Of a stretch of 64,000 nucleotides of DNA, positions 10,857-20,981 are shown in pieces (position 1 is the stretch's first letter; the number at the start of each line of letters is the position of its first letter). Origin of the DNA: Viscum album (lineage: Eukaryota; Streptophyta; Magnoliopsida; Santalales; Viscaceae); NCBI GenBank assembly GCA_963277665.1, contig OY728120.1, forward strand, positions 942,573,195 to 942,637,194. Direction: 5' to 3'. The notes under the pieces are model-generated. The model was not told the DNA's origin. It saw only the letters and a program-made list of their open reading frames with translations, and made no database searches. A program made the position numbers and the translations under genes.

Positions 10857-11954
10857 CTAAAAGCGGGCTGCAAGACATGTGGCAAAGACAATATATGGAC
10901 GTGTTGCAATCAGGTATAATAGGCTCCCAATGATCCTCCTATACATGGTGGGATCTACATATTTCTCATTATCATGCTTTCCAAGATTGGTTCCAACTGC
11001 AATCGGAGTTGACATTGGTTTGGAGTCTTGCATATTAAACTTCTTCAACAGCTCTCTTGCATACTTTTCCTGGGAGATAAAAGTGTAGTCTTTCCTTTGA
11101 GTCACAAGCAGTCCCAAGAAATATGTGAGCACCCCAATCATTGACATTTCAAATTCTGATTTCAAATGATTGGAAAATTCAACCACAAATTTCTGCCTGC
11201 TGCCACCAAATATAATGTCATCGACGTAAACGAGATCCATGAACTGATCTTTCGGAGAATTCTTTACATAGAGATTGTGATCTACTCCACCTCTTTTGAA
11301 TTCCAGCTTCTTGAGATAAGAATCTAGTTTGGAGTACCACGCCCGTGGTGCCTGTTTCAATCCATAAAGTGCTTTCTTTAGCTTGCAGACCTTTGATTCA
11401 TTAGCACCAAGAAGAAAACACACTGGTGGTTCAATGTAGACTTCTTTTTCGAGTACACCATTTTAAAATGCTACCGTGACATTCAATTTCTATACTTTAT
11501 ATCCTCTTTGGAGAGCCATGGAAAGGAACATCCCGATTGACTCCAGTATAGCCACTGGAGCAAAGGTTTTTTCAACATCAACACCTTCAATCTAAGAATA
11601 CCCTTTACATACCAGTCGAGCCTTGTTTATGATAACACTTCCATGCTCATAAAACTTGTCCTTGAATATCCATTTTGTTCCAATCACATTGTGAACTTTG
11701 GGTCTATGTAAAAGATCTCATGTCTGATTCTTGTCAATCTGATCTAACTCTTCATTCATGAATTTCACCCAGGATTCATCCTTTGCAGCTTCTTCAAATG
11801 AGGATGGCTCCACAACTGACAGAAATGCAGAAGGTTTGTTATTCCTCATCCTCCTTTTCTGTGTGGGTGCATTCCTATCTCCAATTATGTTATATGGATC
11901 AATCTCTACTCTTCGATTTCTCCTGTGAGGTTCAGTCGCATTCTCACCATCCAA
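10857..11954 (-). pseudogene. Copia-2 reverse transcriptase remnant
   Basis: Minus strand. The N-terminal part (11,954-11,718) ends EPSSFEEAAKDESWVKFMNE then ELDQIDKNQT and a stop. Fingers and palm follow in broken frames near 11,460-11,700. From 11,423 to 10,857 a 188-residue open stretch holds KVCKLKKALYGLKQAPRAWY, the intact catalytic box LVYVDDIIFGG (near 11,220), LTYFLGLLVTQ, SQEKYARELLKKFNMQDSKP and YRRIIGSLLYLIATRPYIVF. At least three stops occur upstream or at its end, two of them at positions where Gln is conserved in copia elements. The catalytic Asp pair is intact, but the frame is not continuous, so no active enzyme would be made. Confidence 0.93.
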
Positions 11955-11969
11955 TATTTCCTCTTCAGA

Positions 11970-13430
11970 TTATTCATCTAAGTCAACATCATGATGTGAC
12001 TGCTGAGAGTTTTGAACAACTTCCTCTATTTCTGCATTTGTATTTTCTTCCCGCTCACTTTCTTCCTGACATTCTATCACATAATCATATGACGTCCTTG
12101 AAGCATTTGTACTTTTCTCTTCAATTATCTTAACATCACTGCTTTCCACAATCCTTCCTAAATGATTGTTGAAACAGTTGTAGGCTTTGCTGTTCATTGA
12201 GTAACCGAGGAAAATTCCTTCATCTGCATTGTCGCCGTATTTCCCTTGATTTCCTTATTTGTTCCTGATGATGCATTTAATTTAAAAAACAAGAAAGTAT
12301 TTTAAAGAAGGATTCCATCGATGACACAATTCTTATGGTGTCTTTGTCTCACCCATATAAAGTACCATTTGATTCTAAATGTACACTGCAGCTTGAAAAA
12401 CCTCTTTCCAGTAATGTCGTGGAATACGGCTCTCAATCAGCATAGTTTGTTCCATGTTGTTCACCTGTCGATTCCTATGTTCAACAACTCCATTTTGTTG
12501 TGGAGTTCTCACAGCAACTACCTCATGCTGTATTCCAAGCTTCTCCAGATAATTTTCAAATCAATGGACGTGTATTCTCTTCCATTGTCAGATCGCAACA
12601 CTTTGATTGTTCGTCCAGTATCATTCTCGGCGATTCGCCGATATGTTTTCATGCAGTCAAGGACTTGTCGTTTCCTGTGAATGACCATTACACATGCCAT
12701 TCTACTGTAATCATCTATGAAAAGGACAAAGTACCTTTCTCCATGAGTTCCTGCAACATTTATCGGCCCACATACATCTGTAGGAATCAGAACAAGAAGC
12801 TGAGATGCCCTTTTCATCTTTGGCCGATATAAACTGCAGACCAGCTTCCCACGAATTCAAGCATAACATGATTTTTCACGCTCACGCTTCAGGTTGGGAA
12901 TGTCCATGAAAATTTTCAATTTTGATATTTTCTCCATGTCTTGTTGATTGATGTGTCCCAGTCTCCGATGCAATTTTTTTTTCTTCTTCAACAGTAATAT
13001 AACATACATTTTCTTCACTATCAACCTAATACAAGTTGCCTTCTGTTCTGCATCCCTTCATAAGTGAATTGCATATCTTTCCCATGATAGTACATCCTTT
13101 CTGATTAAAAGTAACTATAAGTCCTGAGTCACATAGATGACTCACGTTGAGGAGATTATGACATAGGCCATCTACATAAAGGACTTCAGTCTTCTTTAGT
13201 TCTCTATTAGCTAACTCGGTACTTCCACACCATTTGATTTTCAGAGCCCCATCATTACCAAATCATATTGTACCATCAACCATCCTTTTGATGTCCGTTT
13301 GCAGGCCCGCATTACCCATCATATGAGATGAAAAACCGCTATCCATAATCCAGGTACTTTTGTTCTTTGTAGCATTGAGGGCTACCTCTGCAAGGTTGGA
13401 TTTTTCAATCTTCATCCTTTCCTTCTATGA
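11970..13430 (-). pseudogene. Copia-2 protease and integrase remnant
   Basis: Minus strand. Protease: STWIMDSGFSSHMMGNAG near 13,320-13,365, the copia aspartic protease DSG box. The integrase zinc-binding part reads LHRRLGHINQQDMEKISKLK near 12,900-12,970 (His-His), with the Cys pair spoiled: SCYA then a stop where a second Cys is expected. The catalytic core (12,817-12,518) holds IPTDVCGPINVAGTHGERYF (first Asp) and VLRSDNGREYTS (second Asp); the Glu region is read in another frame near 12,450-12,500. The C-terminal part (12,197-11,970) reads KAYNCFNNHLGRIVESSDVK and an acidic tail. Several stops and frameshifts separate these pieces. Protease would cut the polyprotein; integrase would insert the cDNA. 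Confidence 0.92.
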
Positions 13431-13468
13431 GACATTGGATTGAGTATATAGTACTGATGGTCTTTCAA

Positions 13469-14656
13469 TTATCTCTTCCGCATACCCAGGTTATTCATAG
13501 TCAAAATCTTCTTCGAGAGGAGAAAACCTATTTGAAAGAGCAACATTGTCCTGCGGATGAGACTTGACTTGTCTTGAACTTCGGTATGAGGTGTCCATGT
13601 CCCTTCTCTACCTGTAATTAGCAGCCTTATGACCAATTTTAGAACAACAAAAACAATATCCATAGAATTTTTTTTTCTATAAGAATTAGGATATGAATTT
13701 TTTTTCCTTTGTCGAACTTCTTTGTCATCTCTATTCAGATAGCTTCTTTCCTCTTTACAATAAGACATGGTATGGCCCAGATAGCCAAAGAACTGACACT
13801 TCATGGGAGGAAATGTCTTCTCACATGAATTTCTCCTCATACCTTCTTCCTTGGGAGAAAAGTTAGACTGTCTGTCATTTCTAAATGTTTGAGCATAATT
13901 TTCAGTTCCCCTTTTAGTTTTGGTTGAGGGTTTCTCTTTCAGCACTTTAGGAAACGTTTCAACATGTTCAACATTCCTCTTATCTTTATTTTGGATCTTT
14001 TCACTTCCAACGGTTGATGTCTTATCCACAAATCCAATTCCACTCTTTCCCATGCAAGCGGGTCTTTGATTACTCAAGATTTTTCCAACCCCATCTAAAC
14101 CGCACTTGGCTTTTTCTAGTAATTTTGCATCTGAGAATCTTCCAAACTGTATTTTCTTCCTCGATTCTTTTGGAATTGATTCAGTCTCAAGTTTACTCCT
14201 TAGAGTAACAACTTCCTCCTCAAGACCCTTAGCAGTCTTCGATTTTTCATCTAGTCTGGAGGTGAGGTCATTGATGACCTTTGCCTGGTATTCAATTATC
14301 AGCTTCAGATCCACTACATCATCATTGATTTCAATTATTTTAGACATTACCTTCACAAATTCATCCAGTCGTTCAATTTCAGCTTCAAGTTGATCAACAT
14401 ATTCAGCTGATTCTTCTACAATAGATTTCCACTTATTGCAACTCTTGAATTTAATCCTAAGCTTATTAACTGCATCCTTAAGTTGCATCTCGGGATCTAC
14501 ACAAGTTCTCAGTTGTTTTTCTCCACTAGTATCTTCTGAATTTTCAACAGTGGCCATCATGGAAGCATGGTTCCCAGTTTTGAATTCTGATTCTTCTTCA
14601 TCACAGAATTCATTATCATCTTCTTCCTCTTCACAGACAAAACTCTTCCTTTGCAT
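13469..14656 (-). pseudogene. Copia-2 gag extension: coiled coil and zinc knuckles
   Basis: A 395-codon open stretch on the minus strand, the longest in the window. Residues about 1-40 are very acidic (EEEEDDNEF). Residues about 55-165 (VDPEMQLKDAVNKLRIKF onward, with ESAEYVDQLEAEIERLDEFV and LTSRLDEKSKTAKGLEEEV) show heptad-like spacing and high charge, typical of a coiled coil. A basic, Ser/Lys/Asn-rich part follows, then a zinc knuckle CQFFGYLGHTMSYC near residue 288, with the second Cys replaced by Phe. The reading then leaves frame: another frame shows YCFCCSKIGHKAANY, a second knuckle lacking its last Cys, near 13,615-13,665. It probably belongs to the gag part of the polyprotein and would act in RNA packaging or particle assembly. 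The start at 14,656 is simply the first ATG after a frameshift, not the true start. Confidence 0.8.
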
Positions 14657-14748
14657 TTTCTTTCCAGATTTGAAGTCTCCCTTTTTGAAGAACCTTCTCC
14701 GAGGCTTCTCGAAGCATTCATCTTCACTGTCTTCATCATTGATCTTTC

Positions 14749-15567
14749 TTAAGCACTTAGAGGAAATGTTCCCAACTTTTCCACCACGAAAACATGCGAG
14801 AGGTAACTTCCATTTGAATTTTCCTTTCCCCTTATGGAACTTTTTTGCAATGAGAGAAAAATTTCTTTTTCTTTTTCATCTTCACCACTACTACCTTTTG
14901 AGATTTTCAGTTTATCCATATCCTTGAATTCCATTTCCTTGCTCACACCAGTCGTAGCATCTTCTGGTTTCACTCTCATTTCATATGCTACCAAGCTGCT
15001 AAGTAGATCATCCAGAGAAAGTTTTGAACGATCTCTTTCCTCAAGGGCTGACACCTTTGCATTGTACAGAGGTGGAAGTCTTCTTAATATTTTCTTTAAA
15101 ATATCAATGACTTTGATTTCTTCACCTAGACCCTGAATTTCTCCAACCACTTTAGTAATTCGATTGAAGAAAGAGTCTACATTCTCGTCTGGATGCATCT
15201 TCATATCATCAAACCAATTGTACAACACTTGTAGTTTCACCTCCTTCACTTTTCTATCTCCTTCAAAAATATTCTCGAGTTTATCCCACATGGATTTTGC
15301 TGAGGTGCAATTCATCACCTTTAGGTAGATCTGATCAGAAAGGGATACAGTAAGAGCATTTTGTGCTTTAGCATCTACATCAAGAATTTTCCAATCTATT
15401 TCAGTCATTTCTAGGCATGTTGGGTCAGTGAATTATATTCCTTGCACAGTAGAAAAGAGAACTTACATTCCAAGAGATCTTTGATGAGATCTCATTCTGT
15501 TCTTACAGATCTGGAAATTAATTCCATCGAAGTGAGGGACTCCCCTGACATTGACTGCATTCTCCAT
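14749..15567 (-). pseudogene. Copia-2 gag (UBN2-type capsid region)
   Basis: Minus strand. The likely original start is the ATG at 15,567, giving MENAVNVRGVPHFDGINFQI, the copia gag N-terminus (usually ending FxxWK; here a Cys replaces Trp), and a stop 34 codons later. The frame resumes by 15,408 and runs to 14,749 with VMNCTSAKSMWDKLENIFEG, KLQVLYNWFDDMKMHPDENV, GLGEEIKVIDILKKILRRLP and LDDLLSSLVAYEMRVKPED, which match the UBN2/Retrotran_gag_2 capsid family of copia elements. At the end another frame reads CFRGGKVGNISSKC, a CCHC knuckle with Cys2 changed to Gly and His to Asn. Gag forms the particle in which reverse transcription occurs. Just upstream is the primer binding site. Confidence 0.9.
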
Positions 15568-15602
15568 GACGATAAAGGATAGATTCAACACCAGCAACCT
15601 CA

Positions 15603-15613
15603 CTCTAATACCA
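15603..15613 (-). other. Copia-2 primer binding site
   Basis: TGGTATTAGAG on the minus strand, two bases inside the 5' LTR. It matches the complement of the plant initiator tRNA-Met 3' end (TGGTATCAGAGC) with a single C-to-T change over 11 bases. Confidence 0.9.
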
Positions 15614-15615
15614 CT

Positions 15616-17062
15616 TGAAGGACCCTGGGACACCCTGAGAGGGGAGGGGTGAATCTGGGTGACAAATTTTTTTTTTTAATGTGATGGATCTTGTTCCCAC
15701 GTTGGTAGTAACTTGTTGAACCTATATGATGAATATGATCAGAAAGCAAACACTCACATGCACAGAGAAGACATAGTCCTTTTTACTTGGTTCGCCACTA
15801 AGGGATATGTCCAAGGAGCATACGCCGATAGGTTATCGGTCATACAAAAATCCACTAATCTTCACTAGTTGTGGATTACAATTGATTGGAAAGAATCACT
15901 ATTTCCCAGGCTCAATGCCTTTACAAAGGTTCAGGGATAGCTCACTGTTTCCCTCGGGTCACTCCCGTTGACTCCCCCTAGCTCACTGCCATTGGTGAAG
16001 TCTCACTCAGTTTATAGACGTGAAGGTCTATGTCTCCTGTTCAGCATGAGATTTTGCTTGCATCAGAGTCCTAAGTTGTTGCTCTGTTAAAGTACAAATT
16101 CCATCCACTGATGAAAACCCCCTTTTCCCTTGTCCAATTGGCAAACAACCTTTGCAAAGGGCCTTCACAAAGTACCCTACTTCACAAGGCTCCAAATTTT
16201 GAAAAGCTCAAACAAGCCTTCGCGGAGTCACTGATTTTTCACGAAGCTCAATCGTGAATCACTCTCGCGATACTCCAGACCTCGCAATGCTTGGCTTTCG
16301 CGGAGCTCCTGCCTCTTCGCGAAGCTCACTGAGCCAACGCGGGGCGCACAACTTTCGCGGAGCTAGAATAGCTGCCGCAAAGCTCCTCTTTCGCGAAGCA
16401 CACTGCCTTCGCGAGTGAACTTTGCGAACTGAGAGCAAAGGAATTTATCTGAAATTCTCTCTACTTCTCTTGAGGGGGTCGGCTTCTATCTATAAGCGAT
16501 TCCACTGACCCTCGAACATTTTGCGCGAAGTAAATTCCACGTCATCTCAAATCGCGAAGCTCCGAAATTTCCGCCAGAATTCTGTCCAAATCACGAAGCA
16601 CCTTGGCAATTTTTGGATCACGGAGCTCATTGTAATCGTGGAGTATCACCGTCATCATTCCTTCACGCCTTTTCCGCGAAGCTACCTCGCAAAGCCCTTC
16701 ACCCCCACGATGTGCTTCAACTATGTCGTTTGCAAAACTTTGACGTAATCACGAAGACTCGCCGCCTCCGTTCTTCTGGTCTTCGCGATTTCCAAACCAT
16801 GCATCCTCTCTTCGCTAAATTCATTCCTTTTCCATATTTAATTATTATCTTAATGGAAATACACTTTTCGTGATGCTCAGCAACTTCCAGATTTTGGACC
16901 CCAAAAATTTGGCAAACACTGGGAAACAGCTCCACCTTCAGTACTGTTGTCTGCTTGAATGATATGATCTCTTTGCTTGTACACGATCCGAACATCCATT
17001 GATGATTGACAACAAACACAAAACATTCTCCAAATCATGCATATAAGACCATGGTTCCAACA
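15616..17062 (-). repeat. Copia-2 5' LTR (right)
   Basis: 1,447 bases, partner of 8,451-9,896, with about 90% identity by eye and only small indels. Many differences between the two are CG in one and TG or CA in the other, as expected from decay of methylated CpG. The CpG-rich word field lies at about 16,160-16,790. Confidence 0.95.
16486..16494 (-). promoter_or_regulatory. Weakened TATA box in Copia-2 5' LTR
   Basis: TATAGATAG on the minus strand, aligned with TATAAATAG in the other LTR. This is the LTR that would drive the element, so the substitution may reduce its expression (inference). Confidence 0.5.
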
Positions 17063-17067
17063 CATAA
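17063..17067. repeat. Copia-2 target site duplication, right copy
   Basis: CATAA directly after the outer end of the right LTR, identical to the left copy at 8,446-8,450. Confidence 0.95.
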
Positions 17068-17400
17068 TGTTATCCCACTTTCACTCAGGTATGGGATGAA
17101 GTTTCATGATTGCTCCTTGTTGTTGCCTTCCAGCTTTAACTTGTTGACAAACCATACATCATGACAAAAAATCAGAAATTTCCCTCTTCATGTTGTCCCA
17201 CCCAAAACGTTCCATTACATATCTATACATCTTGGTACTCTTGGGTTGTATTGAGAAATTAGAGCTATGAGCATCATCCAACAATTCCCTTTTCAAATCA
17301 GGTATGTTTGGAACACAAAGACTCTTCCCAAATTGAAAAATTCCATATTTATATATGAAGTCACTCAATCTTTCATCATTTACAAGATTATCTTATTTTG
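17068..17400 (-). pseudogene. Gypsy-1 integrase N-terminal half
   Basis: Minus strand. Reads KYGIFQFGKSLCVPNIPDLK and RELLDDAHSSNFSIQPKSTK then MYRYVMERFGWDNMKREISD, the zinc-binding (HHCC) domain of gypsy integrase: the His pair appears as HSSNFSIQPKST, where the second His is lost. It continues MVCQQVKAGRQQQGAIMKLH (CxxC region with the first Cys lost) and ends PIPEWKWDNI at the Copia-2 junction; the next residues, MMDFFMGIP, are at 8,450. The split is seamless once Copia-2 and one CATAA copy are taken out. Confidence 0.88.
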
Positions 17401-17599
17401 AAACTCCTCATCATTAAACTGAGAGATTTTATCCTTTCTAATAAAAATAGTTTGGAAACCATTTGAAAAAGTATTGATGTTTCACCTTCCATGGTTATTC
17501 CCATATCCATCTTTTCTAGATCCCTGAAAATCGGATCCCTCTCAACTCCCATCTTGTTCAAAACTCCATGATCCTTTATTCTCGAAGAATCTGCCACCT

Positions 17600-18782
17600 T
17601 TGTTTCCTTCCCCGGATGGTACTATATTATGCAATCATAATCCTTGTGTAGTTCAACCCATCAGATTTTCCAAATGGTGAGTTATTTTAGTGATCAAATA
17701 TAATTCAAACTCTTGTGATTATTATAAATCTCACATTTTCCACCATTGAGATAGTGTTTCTATATCATCAGAGCAAATATTTCAAATGCTAACTCATGAT
17801 AATGAGTGGGATAGTTTTTCTCCTGATTTTTTATCTATCATGATGCCTAGTCAATAACTCTATCATTCGATATAAGAACACAACCAATTCCTTTCATTAA
17901 TGCATCACTATAAATAAAAAACCCATTGTACCATGATGGTAGGGTCAAGATAGAATCATTTACTAATCTTTTATTCAGTTCATCAAAACATTCTTCACAC
18001 TCATTAAAAAATAATATTTAACCCCTTTACGTGTGAGCTTGGTTAATGGTTTAGACAACTTGGAAAAATTATGGAAGAAACGTTGAAAATAACCTGCTAA
18101 ACCTATAAAACTATGTACCTCAGTTATACTCACAAGTTCTAGACATTCTTAGATTTCCTTGGTCTTTGATGGATCAGCATAGATTCAATCATTAGAGACA
18201 ATATGGCTAAGAAAAGACATCTCAGGAAACCAGAATTAACACTTTCTAAACTTCCCATAGAATTCATTTCTTATAAGAGTATTTAGAATAATATCCAATT
18301 GATTCTCATGATCTTCAGAGATTTTTTATTTTACCAAGATATCATCAATAAATACCACTAAAAATTCATCAAAAATTCCTTGAAAACATTATTCATTACA
18401 TCCATGAAGACATAGGGTGCATTAGTCAATCCAAAAGGTATTACTGTAATCTCATAATGCATGTACCTATTTCAAAATGCTATTTTTGCAATTTCACCCT
18501 TCTTCACACACAACTGATGATATCCAGATCAAAGTTCAATATTTGTAAATATTGAGCTCCATGAAGTTGGTCGAATAAATCATCAATGTGAGGTAGGGGA
18601 TACTTGTTCTTTATTGTTATAGAATTGATATCTCTATGGTCAATGCACAACTTCATAGATTCAGCTTTATTCTTAACAAAAATGATAGTGGATCCCCATG
18701 GATAAACACTAGGGTGAATAAATCCCTTATTAATCAATTCCTCTTGTTTTTTCTTTAGTTCCACTAATTCCACAGTGTCCAT
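17600..18782 (-). pseudogene. Gypsy-1 reverse transcriptase / RNase H remnant
   Basis: Minus strand. The 92-residue open part (18,782-18,504) reads [40 protein letters not shown] and [20 protein letters not shown] then [16 protein letters not shown], a clear gypsy RT fingers and palm start. In broken frames near 18,340-18,370 it reads [13 protein letters not shown] with the catalytic FIDD box kept. RNase H is expected at about 17,600-18,000; only weak traces remain. Multiple stops (including just after the FIDD box). Confidence 0.88.
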
Positions 18783-19145
18783 AATAAAAGGTTTCTTTAA
18801 TATGGGCCTTGAACCCAGAATTAAATCAATGGAAAACTCAATTTCTCATTCTGGAGGATGTCCAGGTAAATCCTCTTGAAACACATCACTATATTATTTC
18901 ACAATAGGTATGTCCTTTATTAGAACATTATTTTCCTCACCCATTATTATTTCATTCTATTCCTCCCTAATAATTGAATTTAGTAGAGCTTTTGGGGGTG
19001 GATATAGATAAGAATCAGGTGGTAACATTTCTACTCAAAATATAAGGTACTCTTTATCATCATAGAAAATTGTAACCTCCTTCTTCTTACAATAAATTTT
19101 TGCATCATAGTCTAAAATCCGATAATTTTATAGGATTATATCAAA

Positions 19146-19394
19146 TTAAATCATGGGTATAATGATGAGATCAACAGATAATGAACATTTAAATGCACTA
19201 ATGGGAACTGATTCACAAATATTTTTTGTGATGATACTTTCCTTATGTTTTTTGACTGACAACTTCCTTGTTAATTCAAATGGAAAATATATAATTTTCT
19301 TAGAAAACTGGGAAGATATGAAACAATGAGATGATCCAGAATCAAATAACACATTGGCTAAACTTGAGATAACCATTAAATTACATGACACCAC
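19146..19394 (-). pseudogene. Gypsy-1 aspartic protease remnant
   Basis: Minus strand open stretch of 82 codons with ANVLFDSGSSHCFIS near residues 14-28. The family's usual box is VLxDSGATHSFIS, so the catalytic DSG is kept. It lies between the gag knuckle (19,488-19,535) and the reverse transcriptase, the normal gypsy order. The sequence between 18,783 and 19,145 is decayed spacer. Confidence 0.85.
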
Positions 19395-19439
19395 ATATTT
19401 CGAAGCTTCAAACTCAGCAGTAGTGATTTCATAAGAACG

Positions 19440-20960
19440 TCCTTACCCATTTGTCCTTTTTTCAACTATGTTTCCTTGGATCTTAGGACATGCATTTTCA
19501 TAATTTCCCTTTTCTCTACAATTGTCGCATTCAACATTGACAGCCTCTTTCTTTCACTTGCATTCTGAAGCTTGGTATCCTTTTTCACACACTTGTAATG
19601 GAATCCCATTCCCTTCAGGAATGTTCCAAGGGGTTTATTCCAACATTTAATGTAGGATGTATATTCAACTTTTCCCTTCTTCCCCTTATTTCCATTTGAA
19701 AAGTGATCAACATATCTCTTTTTCTTTAGCTTTGTTTTGAAGTCATAAGACTTAGAGAATTAATTTTCCGACTTGATAGTGTATGAGAAAATATCTTCGT
19801 ATGATTAGTATTTTTATGAAACTAATTCTTGACAAATAAAAGGGTTTAACCCATAAAATAATCGATCTGTCTTACTCCTTGTGTTACGTATATAATCTGT
19901 TGCTTGCCTTGCTAACCCTGTAAAGTTAGCCCCATACTTTGTGACATTCTCATCCTCCTTTTGCCTAAGACTTAGAAATTTTCCTTCCATATCTGCTCAA
20001 TGGTCACAAGGAATATATTTTTCTAAGATAATCTCTTTAAACTCCCTCCATTTCATGTTCTATACTTCTTCATCATCCTTTGTGTTTTGGAATAATGACA
20101 ACAATTTATTTGCATCTCTTATGAGGCGATAAATTGCCATGAAAACTTTTTCCCTTTCCCTACTCCATAAAGCATTAAATATCTTCTCTATTTAATTTAT
20201 TCATTGCTTAACTACTAATTTGATTTATACTCTCATTTAATTTTGGTGGATCTTGCCTTATAAATCGTTCTAACATTGATCATCCGCGTAGGGAATCAGG
20301 GTACCCCATACGAGTACGGTTATTATTCATAACCCGAGTGAGTTATAATAGTATAGTGATAAACTGATCTTCACCAGTTGCATAACCAGCTCCACTATAA
20401 TTATCTTGAGTAAGAGGGAAATCCCTATAGGGATTACATGCATTGATACGGTTTCCATTCCTTCCACTTGGAAGAATTTCTAAAAATATTGCATACACTA
20501 TATTAGTTTATGAATCACAATAAATATTTCCAATCTTCTAAAACACTTAACATAAATCGATAAATTTATGGATATAATCCATAATCATAATAAAATGTTT
20601 TCATTGAGGAGGTATATACTCATAAATCCTTCATAATGTTTTGTAAAAAAATGTAAATTATTCAAAACATATCCCTTGGGAGTGTCATAATAATGAGTGC
20701 AGCAAGGCTCGTTGTCGTGTAGCATGGTACCCCGGGTAATGCCTCAAACTCCTTGTCGGAGTTTTCAATCATAGGTGCATCTGTGCCAGATCCACCTCTA
20801 CCAGGTCGTATCCAGTCATGGATTTATTTCATGTAAAATACACAAAATATCTACATTACTATGATTATAGGAAGTTCTTAAATACTTGTCCTTAACGTCT
20901 ATCTTAGGTTAATGTGCTCTATTCAAAGTTTATCAAAATCTAGTTTTCTGAGGATTATAA
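19440..20960 (-). pseudogene. Gypsy-1 gag remnant with zinc knuckle
   Basis: Minus strand, in several frames. Near 19,800-20,120 it reads VQNMKWREFKEIISEKYIPC, then (after a stop) ADMEGKFLSLRQKEDENVTK, YGANFTGLARQATDYI and DRLFYGLNPFI, matching the retrotransposon gag block 'W.EFKE.F..KYFP..V...K..EF..L.QG...V.EY...F..L.R'. Near 19,488-19,535 a knuckle reads CDNCREKGNYENAC, with the His replaced by Asn. The N-terminal part, 20,200-20,960, is too decayed to read, so the start is unknown. Confidence 0.8.
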
Positions 20961-20967
20961 TAAACTT

Positions 20968-20979
20968 CCACTGAAACCA
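20968..20979 (-). other. Gypsy-1 primer binding site
   Basis: TGGTTTCAGTGG on the minus strand, two bases inside the right LTR; 9 of 12 bases match the initiator tRNA-Met site TGGTATCAGAGC. Confidence 0.7.
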
Positions 20980-20981
20980 AC

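Larger units (their letters stand above)
8451..17062 (-). mobile_element. Copia-2, nested Ty1/copia retrotransposon
   Basis: Complete 8.6-kb copia element in minus orientation: 5' LTR (15,616-17,062), initiator-Met primer site, gag, an extra coiled-coil/zinc-knuckle region, protease, integrase, reverse transcriptase, RNase H, polypurine tract and 3' LTR (8,451-9,896). Integrase precedes reverse transcriptase, the copia order. LTRs end TG..CA and are flanked by a perfect CATAA duplication inside Gypsy-1 integrase. The gag and RNase H sequences resemble the SIRE group most by memory of the family, but that is tentative; no envelope-like reading frame is seen between RNase H and the LTR. LTR identity is about 90%. 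Scattered stops and frameshifts make it non-autonomous. Confidence 0.95.

Noticed and set aside
11783..12133. 116-codon plus-strand open frame
   Set aside because: Antisense shadow of the Copia-2 integrase C-terminus and acidic linker.
14436..14927. 163-codon plus-strand open frame, Ser/Phe/Leu-rich
   Set aside because: Antisense to the Copia-2 gag region; its low-complexity composition is the mirror of Lys/Glu-rich gag.
15603..15613. TGGTATTAGAG considered as part of a tRNA gene
   Set aside because: It is a primer binding site next to an LTR; no cloverleaf can be formed around it.
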